DNA of 64,000 nucleotides from Aquilaria yunnanensis (GCA_039654915.1 CM077597.1:74898001-74962000); one strand, 5' to 3'; positions 11,369 through 23,247 are shown, numbered from the stretch's first letter. Notes: generated by a model from the letters alone, not told the origin. Translations and numbers: made by a program.

Positions 11369-11373
11369 GGGCT
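11369..11373. repeat. Target site duplication, left (Tekay element)
   Basis: GGGCT immediately before the 5' LTR pairs with GGGTT immediately after the 3' LTR (28414-28418), a 4 of 5 match. One C-to-T change explains the difference. Confidence 0.7.
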
Positions 11374-13636
11374 TGTAATGCTCACAAAATCCTAAGTAAT
11401 TAAGCCTCGAGATACGAAGAATTTTTCCTAAATTAGGAATTAGGTTCATTGAGCTCAGGAGACACTAAATTAAGTGGGATTAGGGAATATGATGGATGTT
11501 GGACACTATCAGAATTTAATATTGGCTTAGGCCAAGAAAAATGATGAAAACTTAAGGTGAGGGACTCAATTAGACAAAGAAGACTTTTGGCGGTTGGGCT
11601 CAATTGCCCAAATGTGAGGAACTAAGGGACTAAGGGGGGGATTAGACAATTTTAAAGGCATTCGATGCCATGGCTGCCACCTCCCTCTATTTTCCACTAT
11701 TTTAATCCACTCCCATCCAACTCATCACTTAGGATTCCTTCCCCCACCTACTTGTCCCCCACTTTTGACAAATTCTCCCAACATTCACCAAAGTCTTTCA
11801 ATTTGTCACCTACTTTTGACTATCTCACCCACAACCCACACAAGTCTTCCAATTTGTCTCCTAATTTATCTCCCACTCACTCCATGTGAATCACATGGCT
11901 TCACTATATATATATACACCCATGGTTGTCCATGCAAGTTCCATTTTAGTCTCTATTTTACTCATTTCACTTACTTACTCTAAAACACTCATTCTCTCCT
12001 CCTAAACTTCAAACACTTCTCTAACTCTTTCTCCCACAATACCATTCGGCCAAGTGTTCCTCTTGGTGTTCTTGAGTGTGAAGCTTGTGTCTACAATGTT
12101 CATAAGCTTCTAAAGCCTTCCAAGGCAAGGAATAAAGTGACGGGAGGAAGCTTGAAGGAAATCAAGCATAAAGATTCGGCCATACCTCATTTGTTGAGGT
12201 ATTGTTTGTTTCACCAAGTTTTCTTGGTATATGTAAGCTTTTGAACTATGGTAATGCAAGAATATACTTGCTAATAATTCAGCCATTATAGGCTCTTAAG
12301 CTAGAAATTAAGTTCTAGCTACGACAAGTGAGGAAAAGGCAAAGAAACAAGCTTCTAAAGCTTTCGGGCAACAAAGTTGCTAAGGGTTTTGTGGTAAGGA
12401 CTCTTATACTCTTTGAGTATTCGGGCCCTTGGGTGATGGATATTGGATGCCATGTGGTCCTAAGAGTGCTATAGAGGGCTATGTTTTGTTGCTTAGGTAA
12501 CTCTATACTAGCTAGCTCTGTGTAAGCATTATGGCTAGGAATTGAGTCGGCCAACTCAATTCCCAAGCATAAAGAGCTCAAATTTTAAAATGGATTAATA
12601 AAATGGTTAACCTAAGAAATGAGAAATATGGATCATGCTTGCTCTGCCCTTCAGGGGGATAAGGTGTTAAGTGGTGTGTGTGTTGTGTGCTTCTATGTTT
12701 GGTTGTGCATGCTAACCCCCGATTATTCTTATTATTGTTGTATGCATGTGCCTGTATCTTCTTTGTCTTAGTGTTTTCTTTGCAGGGGCATGGAATATTT
12801 GTTGCGATGTTATTCTTGCTTATGTTAGGCTTTGGAAGCCATATGTTAGGCTCTGGGAGCCATACAGAATCCTTATTGAGTTTTACTCACCCACCCTCTC
12901 TACTTCATGTAGGAAAACGAGTGCTTGAAAGGCACTAAGGTCAAGAGTATTTTATACTCTTTCTGTGGTAAAGGTATTATGCATATGTGTGGTAGTTGCT
13001 CAATATTCTAAGTATTCTAAGTGTTATGGGTTGCTTGTGTAACAAGCTAATAAGTGTGGACTCTATGTGCAGGACTTGGAGTCTAGATTGTGGGAACAAA
13101 GTCTCTAAGGTGGAAATGTGTTCTATGTGTGATTTGCCATGTATAAGCATGTGCTATGTATTTTGGTTTGTCTTAAAAACCAAATTTGTGTTTTTAAGTG
13201 CTTATGGACACTTTCGGGTATTTAAGTAAACATGAACTAGAAAGGAAATGCATACCTATAACGAGCTAAAATGGTAACCAATGGAATTAAAGACATGTAT
13301 ATGTTTATGTGCAACAGTGGGTTACCAAGACACATATGAGTATGCAAAATGTATGCATTACAAACAAGTTTTTCAAAACTTGAGTTGGTGTTTTGGTTGC
13401 CATGCATGTACTTGGCTAATTGAGTGATGAAATGAACACACAAGTTCCACATAAGTACTAGCTTGTTTCCAAGAGCACAATATAAACCTTTAAGTAAATA
13501 AGTAACGAGCTAGTACTAGTAATATCCTGGGAACATGCCCATATATTTTATAAGGAACAAATGCCCCTTCATGGAATTTCACTACATGGGTAATTAATTG
13601 GGCCTGAATGGGCCAGGGGTTAGGCTGGGCAGGACA
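11374..13636 (+). repeat. 5' LTR of Tekay/Del element (2263 bp)
   Basis: Begins TGTAATGC and ends GGACA. It aligns over its whole length with 26160-28413. It contains a TATA-like run, the recurrent ACCAAG-N4-CTTGGT hairpin motif, TTCGGCCA words, and several apparent ORFs that occur in both LTR copies and are not genes. Confidence 0.92.
11905..11916 (+). promoter_or_regulatory. TATA-like element in 5' LTR
   Basis: TATATATATATA about 530 bp into the LTR, followed by a CACCCATGG context. The same stretch is present at 26684-26693 in the 3' LTR. It is a plausible core promoter; function is inferred from position only. Confidence 0.4.
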
Positions 13637-13639
13637 ACT

Positions 13640-13655
13640 TGGTGTCAGAGCATGG
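13640..13655 (+). promoter_or_regulatory. Primer binding site, initiator-Met tRNA type
   Basis: TGGTGTCAGAGCATGG starts three bases after the LTR end. It differs at few positions from the standard plant retrotransposon site complementary to the initiator-Met tRNA 3' end (TGGTATCAGAGC). Confidence 0.8.
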
Positions 13656-13789
13656 ATGCTCTCATAACCAAAATTTTTGGTCTATGGACTGTTTATAGTG
13701 TAGGCTTGTTCCCACATAGGTTAAGTCCACTATTGTGTCTACTTATGAATATTGAGCATATGTATACCTTGCTTGTTGTTATGTACAGG

Positions 13790-13894
13790 ATGAGAACCAG
13801 GAATATGGATAAGGAGGCCAAAGGCCAAAATGAGAACAGACCCACCCATCAAGAGGGTGAGCAAGATGGTTTCGAACCGGAAGTACAAGTTAGG
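13790..13894 (+). pseudogene. Tekay gag, N-terminal piece
   Basis: The ATG at 13790 opens a hydrophilic frame (MRTRNMDKEAKGQNENRP...) about 135 bp after the primer site, the usual place for gag. After 35 codons the frame runs into the TGTAATGC start of a foreign LTR at 13895. The frame continues far away at about 19926. No domain is identifiable in this short piece; the call rests on position and on the continuation downstream. Confidence 0.55.
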
Positions 13895-15370
13895 TGTAAT
13901 GCCTGGACAATCCAAAATGATTAGGGCCCGGGGTAAGTGGATTGGGAGCATAAGAATTTTCCTAAAATTGGAAATTTAGCTCAGTTAATTTGAGGGGACA
14001 CTAAATTAACTATGGCATGGGCATAAATGAGTGTTAAACACTCTTGAAATTAAGCTTGGCTTAGGCCAAGAGAATTAGTGGTGAAAACGGTGGATTTTAA
14101 AGGTGAGGGGCTCAATTGCACAAAAGGATTTTTAGTAGTTGGGCTTAATTGCCCAAAATCAGAAATTGGGAGGACTAAAGGGGGAATTAGGCCATTTTGA
14201 TTAGCCTAGGATGCTTGGGCAGCCATACTCCCCCAATTCCACAATAATTTATGCCACCTCCCTCCAAAATCCTATTATTTTAATCCACCACCATCCACCT
14301 CATCACTTTGGATACCTTTCTCCACCTACTTGTCCCCCACTTTTGACAAATTCACCCAACTCTTCAAATTTGTCTCCCACTATGTCTCCCACTTAACATT
14401 TTAATAATCAATCCACTAAGACTTATTCCCACCCATTATTGACTAACATGGCCGGCCTATACTCCTCCTACTCATTCAAACATATTCACTTCACTCTTCC
14501 AAGCCAAAACACTCTCAACTCTCTCCTCCTCTCTAAAAAATTTGGCCATCACTCTTTCTCACTCTCCAAACACATTTCCAATTCTTTTCTTCCTCTAAAC
14601 ATTATACCATATCAAGATCATACCCTTCCTCAAACAAAAACCAAGTGTTCTTGGTAGATTTTAAGCTCTAAAACCATAAGAAGCAAGAATCAAGTGAGAA
14701 ACTCCAAGAAAACTAAGGTGAAACTTTTGGCCATCTTCATTTCTTGGAGGATTTGATCTCTACTCAAGGAGCTCTTTACATGTATGAGCTTTTAAGACCA
14801 TTGGGAGGAAGGAATCAAGAAGAACCTTGAAGAAAAGCAAGCTCAAGAATTCGGCCTTACCTCCTTTGTAAGGTTCTGTAAGTATACACCAAGTGTTCTT
14901 GGTATTTGTGTTCTTTGACCTAATCATCAAGTTTTCTTGGTATTTTTATGGTTACTAATAAATTTTTCCATTTTGGTTCTTGTGCTAGAAAACAAAATTC
15001 TAGAATCAACAAGTAAGGAAAACAATGAAGAACAAGCTTCTAAAGCTTTCGGGCAACTTGGTTGCTAAGGTTTTGTGGTAAGGATTCCTATACTCTTTTG
15101 AGTATTTGGGTCCCTAGGTGATGGTCAAAGAACCATGTGATCCTAGGAGTGCTAAGAGGGTTAAGTTGTCTTATTGCTTTGGCAATTCTGTTTTTGCTCA
15201 TGAGCTAAGTTAAGCAAGCATTATGGCTAGGATTTAAGTAGGCCACCTTAATTCCTATGCTAAGTGAGCTCTCCGAAAACATTAAGTATATGAAATAATG
15301 ACATAAAATACGAGGGATGCTTGCTGCCCTTCTATGAATAAGGTGTTAAGTGGTGTGTGTGTTTATGTGC

Positions 15371-15375
15371 TTCTC
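15371..15375. repeat. Target site duplication, left (solo LTR)
   Basis: TTCTC immediately before the solo LTR, identical to TTCTC at 19072-19076 immediately after it. Confidence 0.9.
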
Positions 15376-16929
15376 TGTTACACCCGGAAAGTGATGAATG
15401 ATTAATTACCGGGTTAAGTGGATTAGTGGCATAAATAGTTTCCTAATTTGGAAACTTAGTGAAATTATTTGTAGAGACTTTGAATTATTTATGGAATGGG
15501 CATTAATGAGTGTTGGACACTCTGAGAATTATGCTTGGCTAAGGCCAAAAGTTTGGGTGATAAAAAAAATGGTAAGTTTGGAAGTTGAGGGACTCAATTG
15601 CAAAGTTGGAGAAAGATGGAGGACCAAGTGAGTAATTTGGCCATTTTTCATGAAAAATATATGCATGGCCGGCCACCCCATGTTACTAATTTAAAATTGG
15701 CCTACTACACATTCCACTCATAATTATTTAATCCCTCCACTACATCCTCCACTCACCAATTAAATATTACCCCACTTACTTTTGTCCCCCACTTTCCCAA
15801 TTTGACTATTCTATTACCCATCCCTTGTCTCCCACTACAAATCCCACTCACCATATTTTAATCACCCACTTACATTGTCTCCCACTTACATTAAAATATT
15901 GGCCCATCATTTTTGACTTATTCTCCCACCTTTTTCATTCAAAATTCGTCCATATCTCCAAATTATGCATTTGATATGCATTTTGGGTGCATTTCACTTC
16001 ATTTAGCACCATGACCACCCACCTTCTTTGAATATATGTTTAATGCACATTTAGAATGCATTTGAGTTTCATTTCTCTTTCATTTGCAAGTGCATAACCA
16101 GCCATCACTCCCACTTTCATTTCATTTTCATTTCCACTCTCTCTCTAACACCAAAAGCTCTCCTTTCTCTCTAAGTTCCAGCCATGGTGTTCTTCAAACT
16201 CCATCTCCTTCTTTCTTCATCTAAGATTCGGTCATAGCTAGAAATGCATGTTCTTGCACATGCAAACACATTTTCTTGAAGCTTTCAAGCTCCTAAACCC
16301 ATCTAGACCAAGAACAAAGTGAGAAATCAAAGAAAACCCATGAAGAAATGCTTGTGAAGTTTCGGCCATATGGATAAAATGGTGTTCTTGAGCTCACCTC
16401 AAGAGCTCCTTACATGCATGGCATTTCTAAGCCATGAAGAGCAAGAAGATGAAGACGAACTCCAAGAAAGTGAAGCTCAAGTTTCGGCCATTTAAAGGTT
16501 GTAAGTGAACCAAGTTTTTCTTGGTAGTTTCATGTATTTTGAGCTAGATGCTACTCTCTAATGACTTGGCCATGTTGGATTTTTGCAAGGAAATCAAGTG
16601 GATATTTCGGCCATGGAAGGATATTGTTGTTCTTGAGCTCAACTCAAGAGCTCTTTATATGCATGGCACTTTTAAGCCATGGAAAGCAAGGATGGAGGTT
16701 TCGGCCATGAGTATACATGGCATTTGGAGGCATGAAACCAAGTGTTCTTGGTGCCTCGAGGCTTGTATGGCCATTCCAAGGAAGGAATCAAGCAAAAGAT
16801 GAAAGAAAAGCAAGAAAAAGAAATGATGGGGCTATTTGGGCCAAAAGTTAAATTTGAAGACCCAAATTGAAAACCAAGTGTTCTTGGTCCATAAATTATG
16901 AAATGGGCTATTTTGGGCCATAATGGCAT

Positions 16930-17095
16930 TATTGGAAAATGGGCTAAATCCTGAAAAGGTTAATATAGGCCCAAGTCCTGAAAAGGTTAATATGGGCCTA
17001 AATGATAAGTTGGGCCAGAATTCCAGAAAAGGCCAATGTAGGCCTGAGTTCACAGAAAATTGGGCCTCAGTTCACAAAAAGGCTAAGTGGGCCTT
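16930..17095. repeat. Degenerate short tandem repeat with GGCC core in solo LTR
   Basis: Successive units of about 26-32 bp such as TCCTGAAAAGGTTAATAT followed by AGGCCC, GGGCCT or GGCCTG. Spacing becomes irregular toward the end. Confidence 0.7.
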
Positions 17096-17617
17096 TACCT
17101 CCTTAAGTGAGGTCCATTAAGGAAATGGCAAAGTTCCAACAACAAACAAAGCAAAGCAAAGGCAATGAGCAAAAGGTTACACCAATGGTGGTAAGGATCC
17201 TTTACTCACTTATTGCATGGTGTACTTCCATGATATTGTTTGTGAGTATAAATGCCCCTATGTGATGGTCATAGAACCAAGTGACCATAGGTGTGCAGCG
17301 GGTTAGTTGTTCTTTGTGTGAGGGCTCATGTTACTTTCTTAGTTTAATAATTGGGCACGTAAGTGCAAAATTGATGAGGTATCGTTGCTTCGGCAACTTT
17401 GGGCACGTAAGTGCATATTGAACGAGGATTGTTGCTTCGGCAACTATGGATATGAATAATGGGCAATTGTGGATATATATATGGTTTGATTAGCTAATCA
17501 ATATAAAGGCAAGTGTTAGAGTTTATAGTAAGAATGGCCAACTTACTATGTAACTCGGAGCTCTAGGGGAACGGGTGGTATGATTAAGAAGGAGAATTGA
17601 GGTTTAAAGCCTTGGAC

Positions 17618-17705
17618 ACTTGCCAGGGGTGCCAGTGGTGCCAGGGGTGCCATTGGTGCCAGTACTGCCAGTCTGGCCAGGAGTGCCAGTAGTGGGTGGC
17701 AGTAG
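17618..17705. repeat. Minisatellite, 9-bp GGTGCCAGT-type unit
   Basis: Around ten degenerate copies of a GGTGCCAGT/GGTGCCAGG unit. The minus strand would read as Gly-X-Thr/Pro triplets, but this is low-complexity LTR sequence and not a collagen gene. Confidence 0.8.
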
Positions 17706-19071
17706 TGATTGCCCAGGAAAACTTGTGGTTGAGTGCGTGTGTTGTGTGCTTCTCTGAACCATTGTTGTTTGTGCATGCTGACCCAAATTATTATTATTAT
17801 TGTTGTTGCTGCTATTGTGCGGTATCTTGTGTTTTCTTTGTTTTAGTGTTTTCCTTTGCAGGAAAAGGATTATTTGCCATGATATTCTTGGCTTGGATTT
17901 ATTTGCCACGGTATTCTTGGCATGGGATTTAATTGCCATGACATTCTTGGCTTAAGAATAGGCTTTGGAAGCCATATGTGACTACGAAAGTCACGAGAGA
18001 TTACCTCATTCTGATTTGGCATTGCCATTACGTTCTTGGCACAATTTTGGTTTTTTAAGCCGGATATGACTACGAAAGTCATGAGTTACTTACCTCACAC
18101 CTGGATCCTTACTGAGTTTTATAACTCACCCGCCCTTCTTTATTTTTTTCAGGAAGTGGATTGGATGGCTTGATAGATCAAGTAGGGAGTACTAGAGTAC
18201 TCGTTATGTTTTGCTAAAGGGTTGGGTATGAGTTTAGTGTTGCTTAATATATTCATTTGACTCTAAGTGACTTATGTGGTATATTTTACTTGTGGAACAA
18301 GCTAATGGTTTGGACTTCCTTGTGCAGGCTTGTGGAGTCTAGAAGTTGTGGGAACAAGGTCTATTAAGCTGGAATGAGTTCCAGGTTATGAGTTAAAGTT
18401 TGGGTAGACATAAGAACTTGGTCTGTAAAACCTAAACTTAACTAGTTATGGACATATAGCATCCTTGGTATGTTTTCCAAGTAGGAGATGCTTGTTAGAT
18501 GCACATTGTGATCATGATTATCTTAGGATGAATTTTAATGAAATGCCATGATGGATATTCATGCTATGTGTACTAGACTTGGCTGATGCTCATGGATATA
18601 TAAATGTGGTTTTCAAAGTTGAAAATGAGATGGGCTTCTTTGTTGCCATGCATTGGATTAGTACACTTGATGGACACACATCCTATGCACTTAATGGATT
18701 AAGTGTATGCTTTGCTTGAATTGCAAGTTTGATTTGCTGATTATGTGTGTAACTAAGGGAAGACTTCCAGTGAATCTGGATTTATTGGATTTTGTTGAAA
18801 TGGCATCTAAAGACTTGTGTGTGTAACCGGCTAAGTGGTAAAGTCCATAAATGGAACACTAGAATTCCACATAGGTATTAGCTTGTTCCTGGAGAGCACC
18901 CTGACAACACATTGAAAGTATTTAATTAACAAGCTAGTACCAGAATAGATCCTGGAGTCACGCCGTAGGTGCTCATAACTAGCTAATGAAGCCCCTTCAG
19001 TATGAATAACTTCCGCTGCATTAATCTGATAATCGGGCCCAGATGGGCCAGGGGCAGTTTAGGGCGTGACA

Positions 19072-19076
19072 TTCTC
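19072..19076. repeat. Target site duplication, right (solo LTR)
   Basis: TTCTC, identical to 15371-15375. Confidence 0.9.
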
Positions 19077-19925
19077 TGTTTTGATGTGCATGCTAACCCC
19101 CGATTATGATTACTATGGTATATGCATGTTTCTTGTGTTTTCTTGTCTTAGTGTGTTCTTTGCAGGAACTTGTAATAATTATTTCCATTACATCCTTGGC
19201 ATATGTTAGGCCTTGGAGGCCATAAGTTAGGCATTGGATGCCACAGAATCCTTATTGAGTTTTATAACTCACCTGCCCTATCTATTTTTGTAGGAAAAGT
19301 TGTGCTTGAGAGATCAAGCTAAGAGTCTTGGATACTCTTTGTGATTTTCTAAGGTTTGGTATGTGTATGTTATTTGCTCAATACTTCAAAAATTCTAAAT
19401 ATTTTAAGTGCTTGTAATCAAGCTAATAAGTGTGGACTCTATGTGCAGGACTTGAAATCTAGTGTTGTGGGAACAAAGTCTTAAGGTGGAAACTTGTGTT
19501 CTATCGCTTGCTTGGATAGCATGTGTAATTTGTTGGTCTCACCTTAATGACCAAAATCATGGACTTAATTAAAATTCGGCCAAACTTGTTTTTGGGCTTG
19601 TAAGCTAAAATTCAGCCAAACTTGTTTTGGGCATGTAATTGGACTTTGGACTTTGGGTATTTTTATTGCTTGGTGGACTTACCAAGGTCCATGCATGAAT
19701 TATGAAAGTATGATTTTCATGAAACTTGAAGCATGTTGAAGTTGGACCTAAATGCATGTTTTCGGCTTAAATAAGAAATTGGAAAAGTTGAAAATGTTCT
19801 TTGGTAAAATGGGCCATATGCATGTTAAGTAGTAAAAAGCCCATAAGCCCATAAGCCCATGTCTATATTGATAAATTCAGCCGTATGCATGTTTAAGCAC
19901 CAAAAAGATTACAAGCCTATGTTTA

Positions 19926-20169
19926 ACAATGATGAAGGCTACGCAAGCCACTATGGCCCAATTAGTGACTGGCATTCAGACCCTGACAAGGGGTCAAGCA
20001 CAAGTCCCAGAACCTCCTGGGCAACAAAAAGAACCAGAAATAATAAGAAGGCCAGGGAAAGAACCTATGCCATGTGATCAAGCTAGTGCAAATGGTGATA
20101 ATGATGATGATGAAAGGAGAAATCCAAGAGCCAGAAGAGTAAGGTCTGAGATCAGACAAGAGACAAAAG
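19926..20169 (+). pseudogene. Tekay gag, middle piece
   Basis: An open frame resumes with MMKATQATMAQLVTGIQTL, then Pro/Glu/Arg-rich sequence, to RRVRSEIRQETK, where the copia solo LTR at 20170 begins. The composition suits the pre-capsid linker of chromovirus gag. The frame restarts on the far side of that LTR at about 21553. Because the left neighbour lacks its LTR terminus, some gag may have been deleted before 19926. Confidence 0.55.
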
Positions 20170-21552
20170 TGTTAGTGTTGTACCCAAAAGCCAATCATGA
20201 GATGATTGTATTTTTGCACATTGAGTCATGATATTTTATTAAGGCATTAATCCAGCAATTATGTTTGTTTGTTTTGTTTCTGCATAACGTAATAAACATA
20301 ATTGTAACCCTAGAATAATGATATTCTCAAACGTCCCTGGTCTAGTATTATTGTGGAGCGGGTTGCAATAATACATAACGACTAGCATATATGGAGACTA
20401 ATATGAGATATGTAGTTTACATATGGGTACAAGTTGGAGAACTTGTGTACTGGACCGACCCACCATGAGAACACTACATGGATCGTTATATGAATGTCAT
20501 AAGTGATTCTCATAGTGATCAAGGTTCCCTACATGTGAGTCACATACTTTGATACTTTCCTTTATTGTTCGTAACTAAGTGAACTTGAAGGAGGTCATTA
20601 GATATGTCACATATCATGCGGAGGGATTTGTATGATCAAAATGGGATTTGTCCCTCCTATGTAACGGGAGTGATATCTTCGGGCCCCTTGATAGAGTAAG
20701 ACTTAGAAAAATGCATAGCCATGCTCGGATGAGTTGATATACGATATCAATGTCATCAGTATAAGTTGGTCTACTCGGTAATCAAGAAACCAAAGATTGG
20801 GCTATACGAGAGTGACACATTCTATGTCTCGTGCTTAGTCTTGATATCTTGGATAAAGGGACAATGGCATATATTGGTAATGATTATAAAGGTTTAGTCG
20901 AATCATCGACAATCTTGTCACTTGGGTAGCAATGATGTGTTGCTAGACACCGCTCATTGCTTATGATCATAAATGTGATTTATGATCATTGCCAACGTGG
21001 TAAGAGCCTATTGGGTTGCACACATAGAGCTATTTGGATCATTAGAGTGCATGGGCTAATTATTTGGGTTATGGTTTCACAATAATTTTTTATTAATAAT
21101 GGGCCCAAGAGTTGAGCCATTATTAAGCCTGATGTTAAAGCCTAATTGGATTAGGGCTTTGAAACCCATTAGGCCTAGAAGTTGAGTCTCACTATAAATA
21201 CAACTTTTAGTGAGAAATTTGTAGCTTCTTGCCCTAGCCTCCTAAAAGGACAGCCGCACTCTTTTCTTGCAATTCCCTGGAGGATGCAAGCTAGCACTAC
21301 GAGCACAAGAGAAACACATCTGCCAGGACGCAGTGGAAGCGTGGTGATCCCGAGAGGCTCGTGTAGATATCATAGAGAGCTTGAACATGTCAACTGTTCA
21401 GGTTTTGTGATTCGACTCTACAATTGGGTGATATACCTCAATCGAAAATTAGGTATGAAAATTTTCGATCACTCAATTTACCCCGTTTCACTTGGATGTT
21501 GGAGGGTTTCGGTTAAATTCCGCTGTGCTTGTTTGGCTCCCGAAACCCAACA
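20170..21552 (+). mobile_element. Solo LTR of a Ty1/copia retrotransposon (1383 bp)
   Basis: Begins TGTTAGTGTTGTACCC and ends CCCGAAACCCAACA. It matches along its length the LTRs of the copia element at about 45517-58592 (TGATATTTTATT, CACATATCATGCGGAGGG, AGCACTACGAGCACAAGAG, TTTGGCTCCCGAAACC). Flanking AAAAG (20165-20169) and TAAAG (21553-21557) give a 4 of 5 target duplication. A TATA box (TATAAATA) lies at 21193-21200. No internal domain is present. It sits in gag of the Tekay element. Confidence 0.88.
21193..21200 (+). promoter_or_regulatory. TATA box of copia LTR
   Basis: TATAAATA in a CACTATAAATACAAC context, about 360 bp before the LTR end, a normal promoter position for copia LTRs. 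Confidence 0.5.
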
Positions 21553-22540
21553 TAAAGCTGAGTGGGAAGAAAGTCCAGAAATAGAAGAACTGGACACTGA
21601 AGAAATAGAGAGGCCAACTCACCTCACTGCTACCAATGGGACATCGAGGGCTCCTAAAGAAGGGCCTACTGATAAAGATTAAAGAGCCCCCAGAAGAAAT
21701 GGTAGAGGCCTAAGAGAAGGTCAATTAGAGGGGTTTTTTACCTTAAATCCCCTAGTTTTCAAATGGAGCAGTGGTCCAGATGAAGCTGAATTCTGGATTA
21801 ACCAGTTTGAGAAGATCTTTGAGAGAATGGAGGTTTCCTCTTCTCAAAAGGTTTTGCTGGCAACCTTTAGATTAGAAGGCAATGCTTAACTATGGTGGAG
21901 AGCAGTCCACAGGACTTATGCCAGCAAAAATGCTAGGAGGCCTACTTTAAAAAAAAGGGCAATGAGGTGGCCTGAGTTTCTACAAGTTTTTCGGCAACAG
22001 TACATTAGTGAAGCCCTAACAGACCAGAAGCATGTCGAGTTTGACCTGCTTGAGCAGAGGGAGCTCTCAGTGCTGGAATATGAGCAGAGGTTTAATAACC
22101 TTATCCGCTATGCCTCACAATATGATGGCCAAAAGGATTTGAAGGCTAAGAGATTCCTCAGAGGACTAAGGCCCTAACTGAGGCAAATACTTAGGGCAGT
22201 GGGTGCCCACAACTATTACAACATTGTTCAAAGGGCTATGGCTCTAGAGCAAGAATTTAGAGGCCTTGGTAATACCAGCGGGATGTAAAAAGCATCCAAA
22301 AAAAGAGGTAGAGAAAACTTGGCGCATGAGCCAAGAAAGGATAACAACAGAGAAAAGAAGGCAGCTCGTTATGGACCTTCATGTGAGACTTGTGGAAAAT
22401 TCCATGGCCAAAAGCCATGCTACAGGCTCATAAATGGATGCCTTAAGTGCGGTGCCCAGGATCACTGGGTAAGAGACTGTGTTGTTAGGAAGAAGGAGCA
22501 GGGAACCATAAGAAGGTTCGGTAATAGATGGGCACAAGGT
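21553..22540 (+). pseudogene. Tekay gag, capsid and zinc-knuckle part
   Basis: After the solo LTR the frame continues acidic, then enters the retrotransposon gag core. EAEFWINQFEKIFERM, LLATFRLEGNA, LWWRAV, WPEFLQVFRQQYI and LSVLEYEQRFNNL are the standard blocks. Two zinc knuckles follow at 22383-22420 (C-x2-C-x3-H-x4-C) and 22439-22480 (C-x2-C-x4-H-x4-C). Stops interrupt at about 21887, 22176 and 22288, and a TAA at 22541 ends this part. Capsid binds and packages element RNA; this copy cannot make an intact product. Confidence 0.85.
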
Positions 22541-22543
22541 TAA

Positions 22544-23220
22544 TTGCCTGTGAAGAGGCAGAACATACCTCTGCCTCCAATAAGGAAGGATTTGGGCCCT
22601 AGCATACCTCTAGACAAAAGAAGACAAAATCAGGCTCCTAGAAGAGTGTTCCAGATAGAAACCTTGACAAGGGCCCTAGATGCCCAAGAGGCCAAAGAAG
22701 CAGAGAGTGAAGAGGAAGAAATGAACCAGGCTAGGCTGGTTAGGAAGACTCTAATAGGTACCATTTTACTTAATGGTTATGAAGTATCAGTTTTATATGA
22801 TATTGGTGCATCATTGTCTATCATATCTACTGGACTTGTTAAAGCTTTAAATCTTGAAGTATGTAATACTAATGAAATGTACCTGGTTAAAACTGCGGGG
22901 AATGGGATTATGATTACATACCATATGGTAAAAAATTGCATTCTTAGGCTTGGTGAACTAGAACTTAAAGCAGACTTGATAGTCTTGGATGCAAATGGAT
23001 ATGATATCATATTGGGTATGAACTGGCTTAGTGCCAATAAAGTATTCATAGACTGCTACGCTAGGCAAATTTGTTTGCCTAGACACAAACCCCAATCTCT
23101 GGAAGGATCATCTGGGTTAGTCTTAGAGAGTCAGTTAAAAGTGGTGGAGCACAAACCCTTGGTAATTGAAGATGAATAAATGGGGTTAAATAGAACTGAA
23201 GTAGAAATAGAGCTAGGTAA
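22544..23220 (+). pseudogene. Tekay aspartic protease
   Basis: An open frame to 23179. It contains the retropepsin-like fold marks: VLYDIGASLSII at the active site (22799-22810) and DIILGMNWLS near 23000. The usual D-T/S-G catalytic triplet reads D-I-G, so the residue after the catalytic Asp has changed and activity is doubtful. Between 22544 and 22750 lies a charged linker with an EEEE run. A stop at 23177-23179 and a frame change separate it from RT. It normally cleaves the Gag-Pol polyprotein. Confidence 0.8.
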
Positions 23221-23247
23221 ATACCCATAATCCAAGAATTTCCTAAA

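Larger units (their letters stand above)
7150..11373 (-). mobile_element. Ancient Ty3/gypsy Tat-type retrotransposon remnant, minus strand
   Basis: On the minus strand, in expected order from high to low coordinates, I find a gag-like region (about 10990-10680), reverse transcriptase (9010-8450), RNase H (8250-7960) and the start of the additional archaeal-type RNase H (about 7935-7840). Having both RNase H domains marks the Tat/Ogre branch. Every domain is cut by stops and frameshifts. The integrase region expected at about 7800-7200 is not recognisable. No LTR was found; the 5' part may continue past the Tekay insertion at 11374, i.e. from 28414. Confidence 0.6.
15376..19071 (+). mobile_element. 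Solo LTR of a large Tekay-related retrotransposon (3696 bp)
   Basis: Begins TGTTACACCCGG, ends GGGCGTGACA, and is flanked by a perfect 5-bp duplication TTCTC. No gag or pol domain lies inside. Its order of motifs parallels the Tekay LTR, including the GTGTTGTGTGCTTCT region, the TTATTATTATTG run, the CACCCGCC block and the terminal GGGCCCAGATGGGCCAGGGG block. It therefore belongs to a related family with a longer LTR. The interior holds a GCC-rich minisatellite, a GGCC-repeat block and four ACCAAG...CTTGGT hairpins. It formed by LTR-LTR recombination after insertion (inference from structure). Confidence 0.88.
13895..19925 (+). mobile_element. LTR related to the Tekay LTR, inserted in gag, split by a solo LTR; 3' terminus missing
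   Basis: TGTAATGC at 13895 starts a sequence parallel to the Tekay LTR throughout: GACACTAAATTAA, TTGGCTTAGGCCAAG, the C-rich block near 14230-14380, AAGCTTTCGGGCAAC, GTTCTTTGCAGG. It is broken at 15375 by the solo LTR and resumes at 19072. The matching portion ends about 19500. Beyond it, to about 19925, LTR-like GGCC/TTCGGCC sequence continues, but the terminal block seen in the other LTRs (GGGCC..GGGCCAGGGG then GACA) is absent. No internal retrotransposon domains are present, so it behaves as a 3'-truncated solo LTR. Confidence 0.7.

Noticed and set aside
12996..13229. 77-codon frame repeated almost identically at 27773-28006
   Set aside because: Both copies lie at the same place in the two Tekay LTRs; conservation reflects LTR identity, not a gene.
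13598..13924. 108-codon plus-strand frame over the primer site
   Set aside because: It joins LTR end, primer site, gag start and the next LTR; only the part from 13790 to 13894 is gag.
17604..17939. Minus-strand frame with collagen-like Gly-X-Y triplets
   Set aside because: Produced by the GGTGCCAGT minisatellite in a solo LTR; no signal peptide or gene context.
21182..21682. 166-codon plus-strand frame
   Set aside because: It crosses the border between the copia solo LTR and Tekay gag, so it is an accidental fusion frame.
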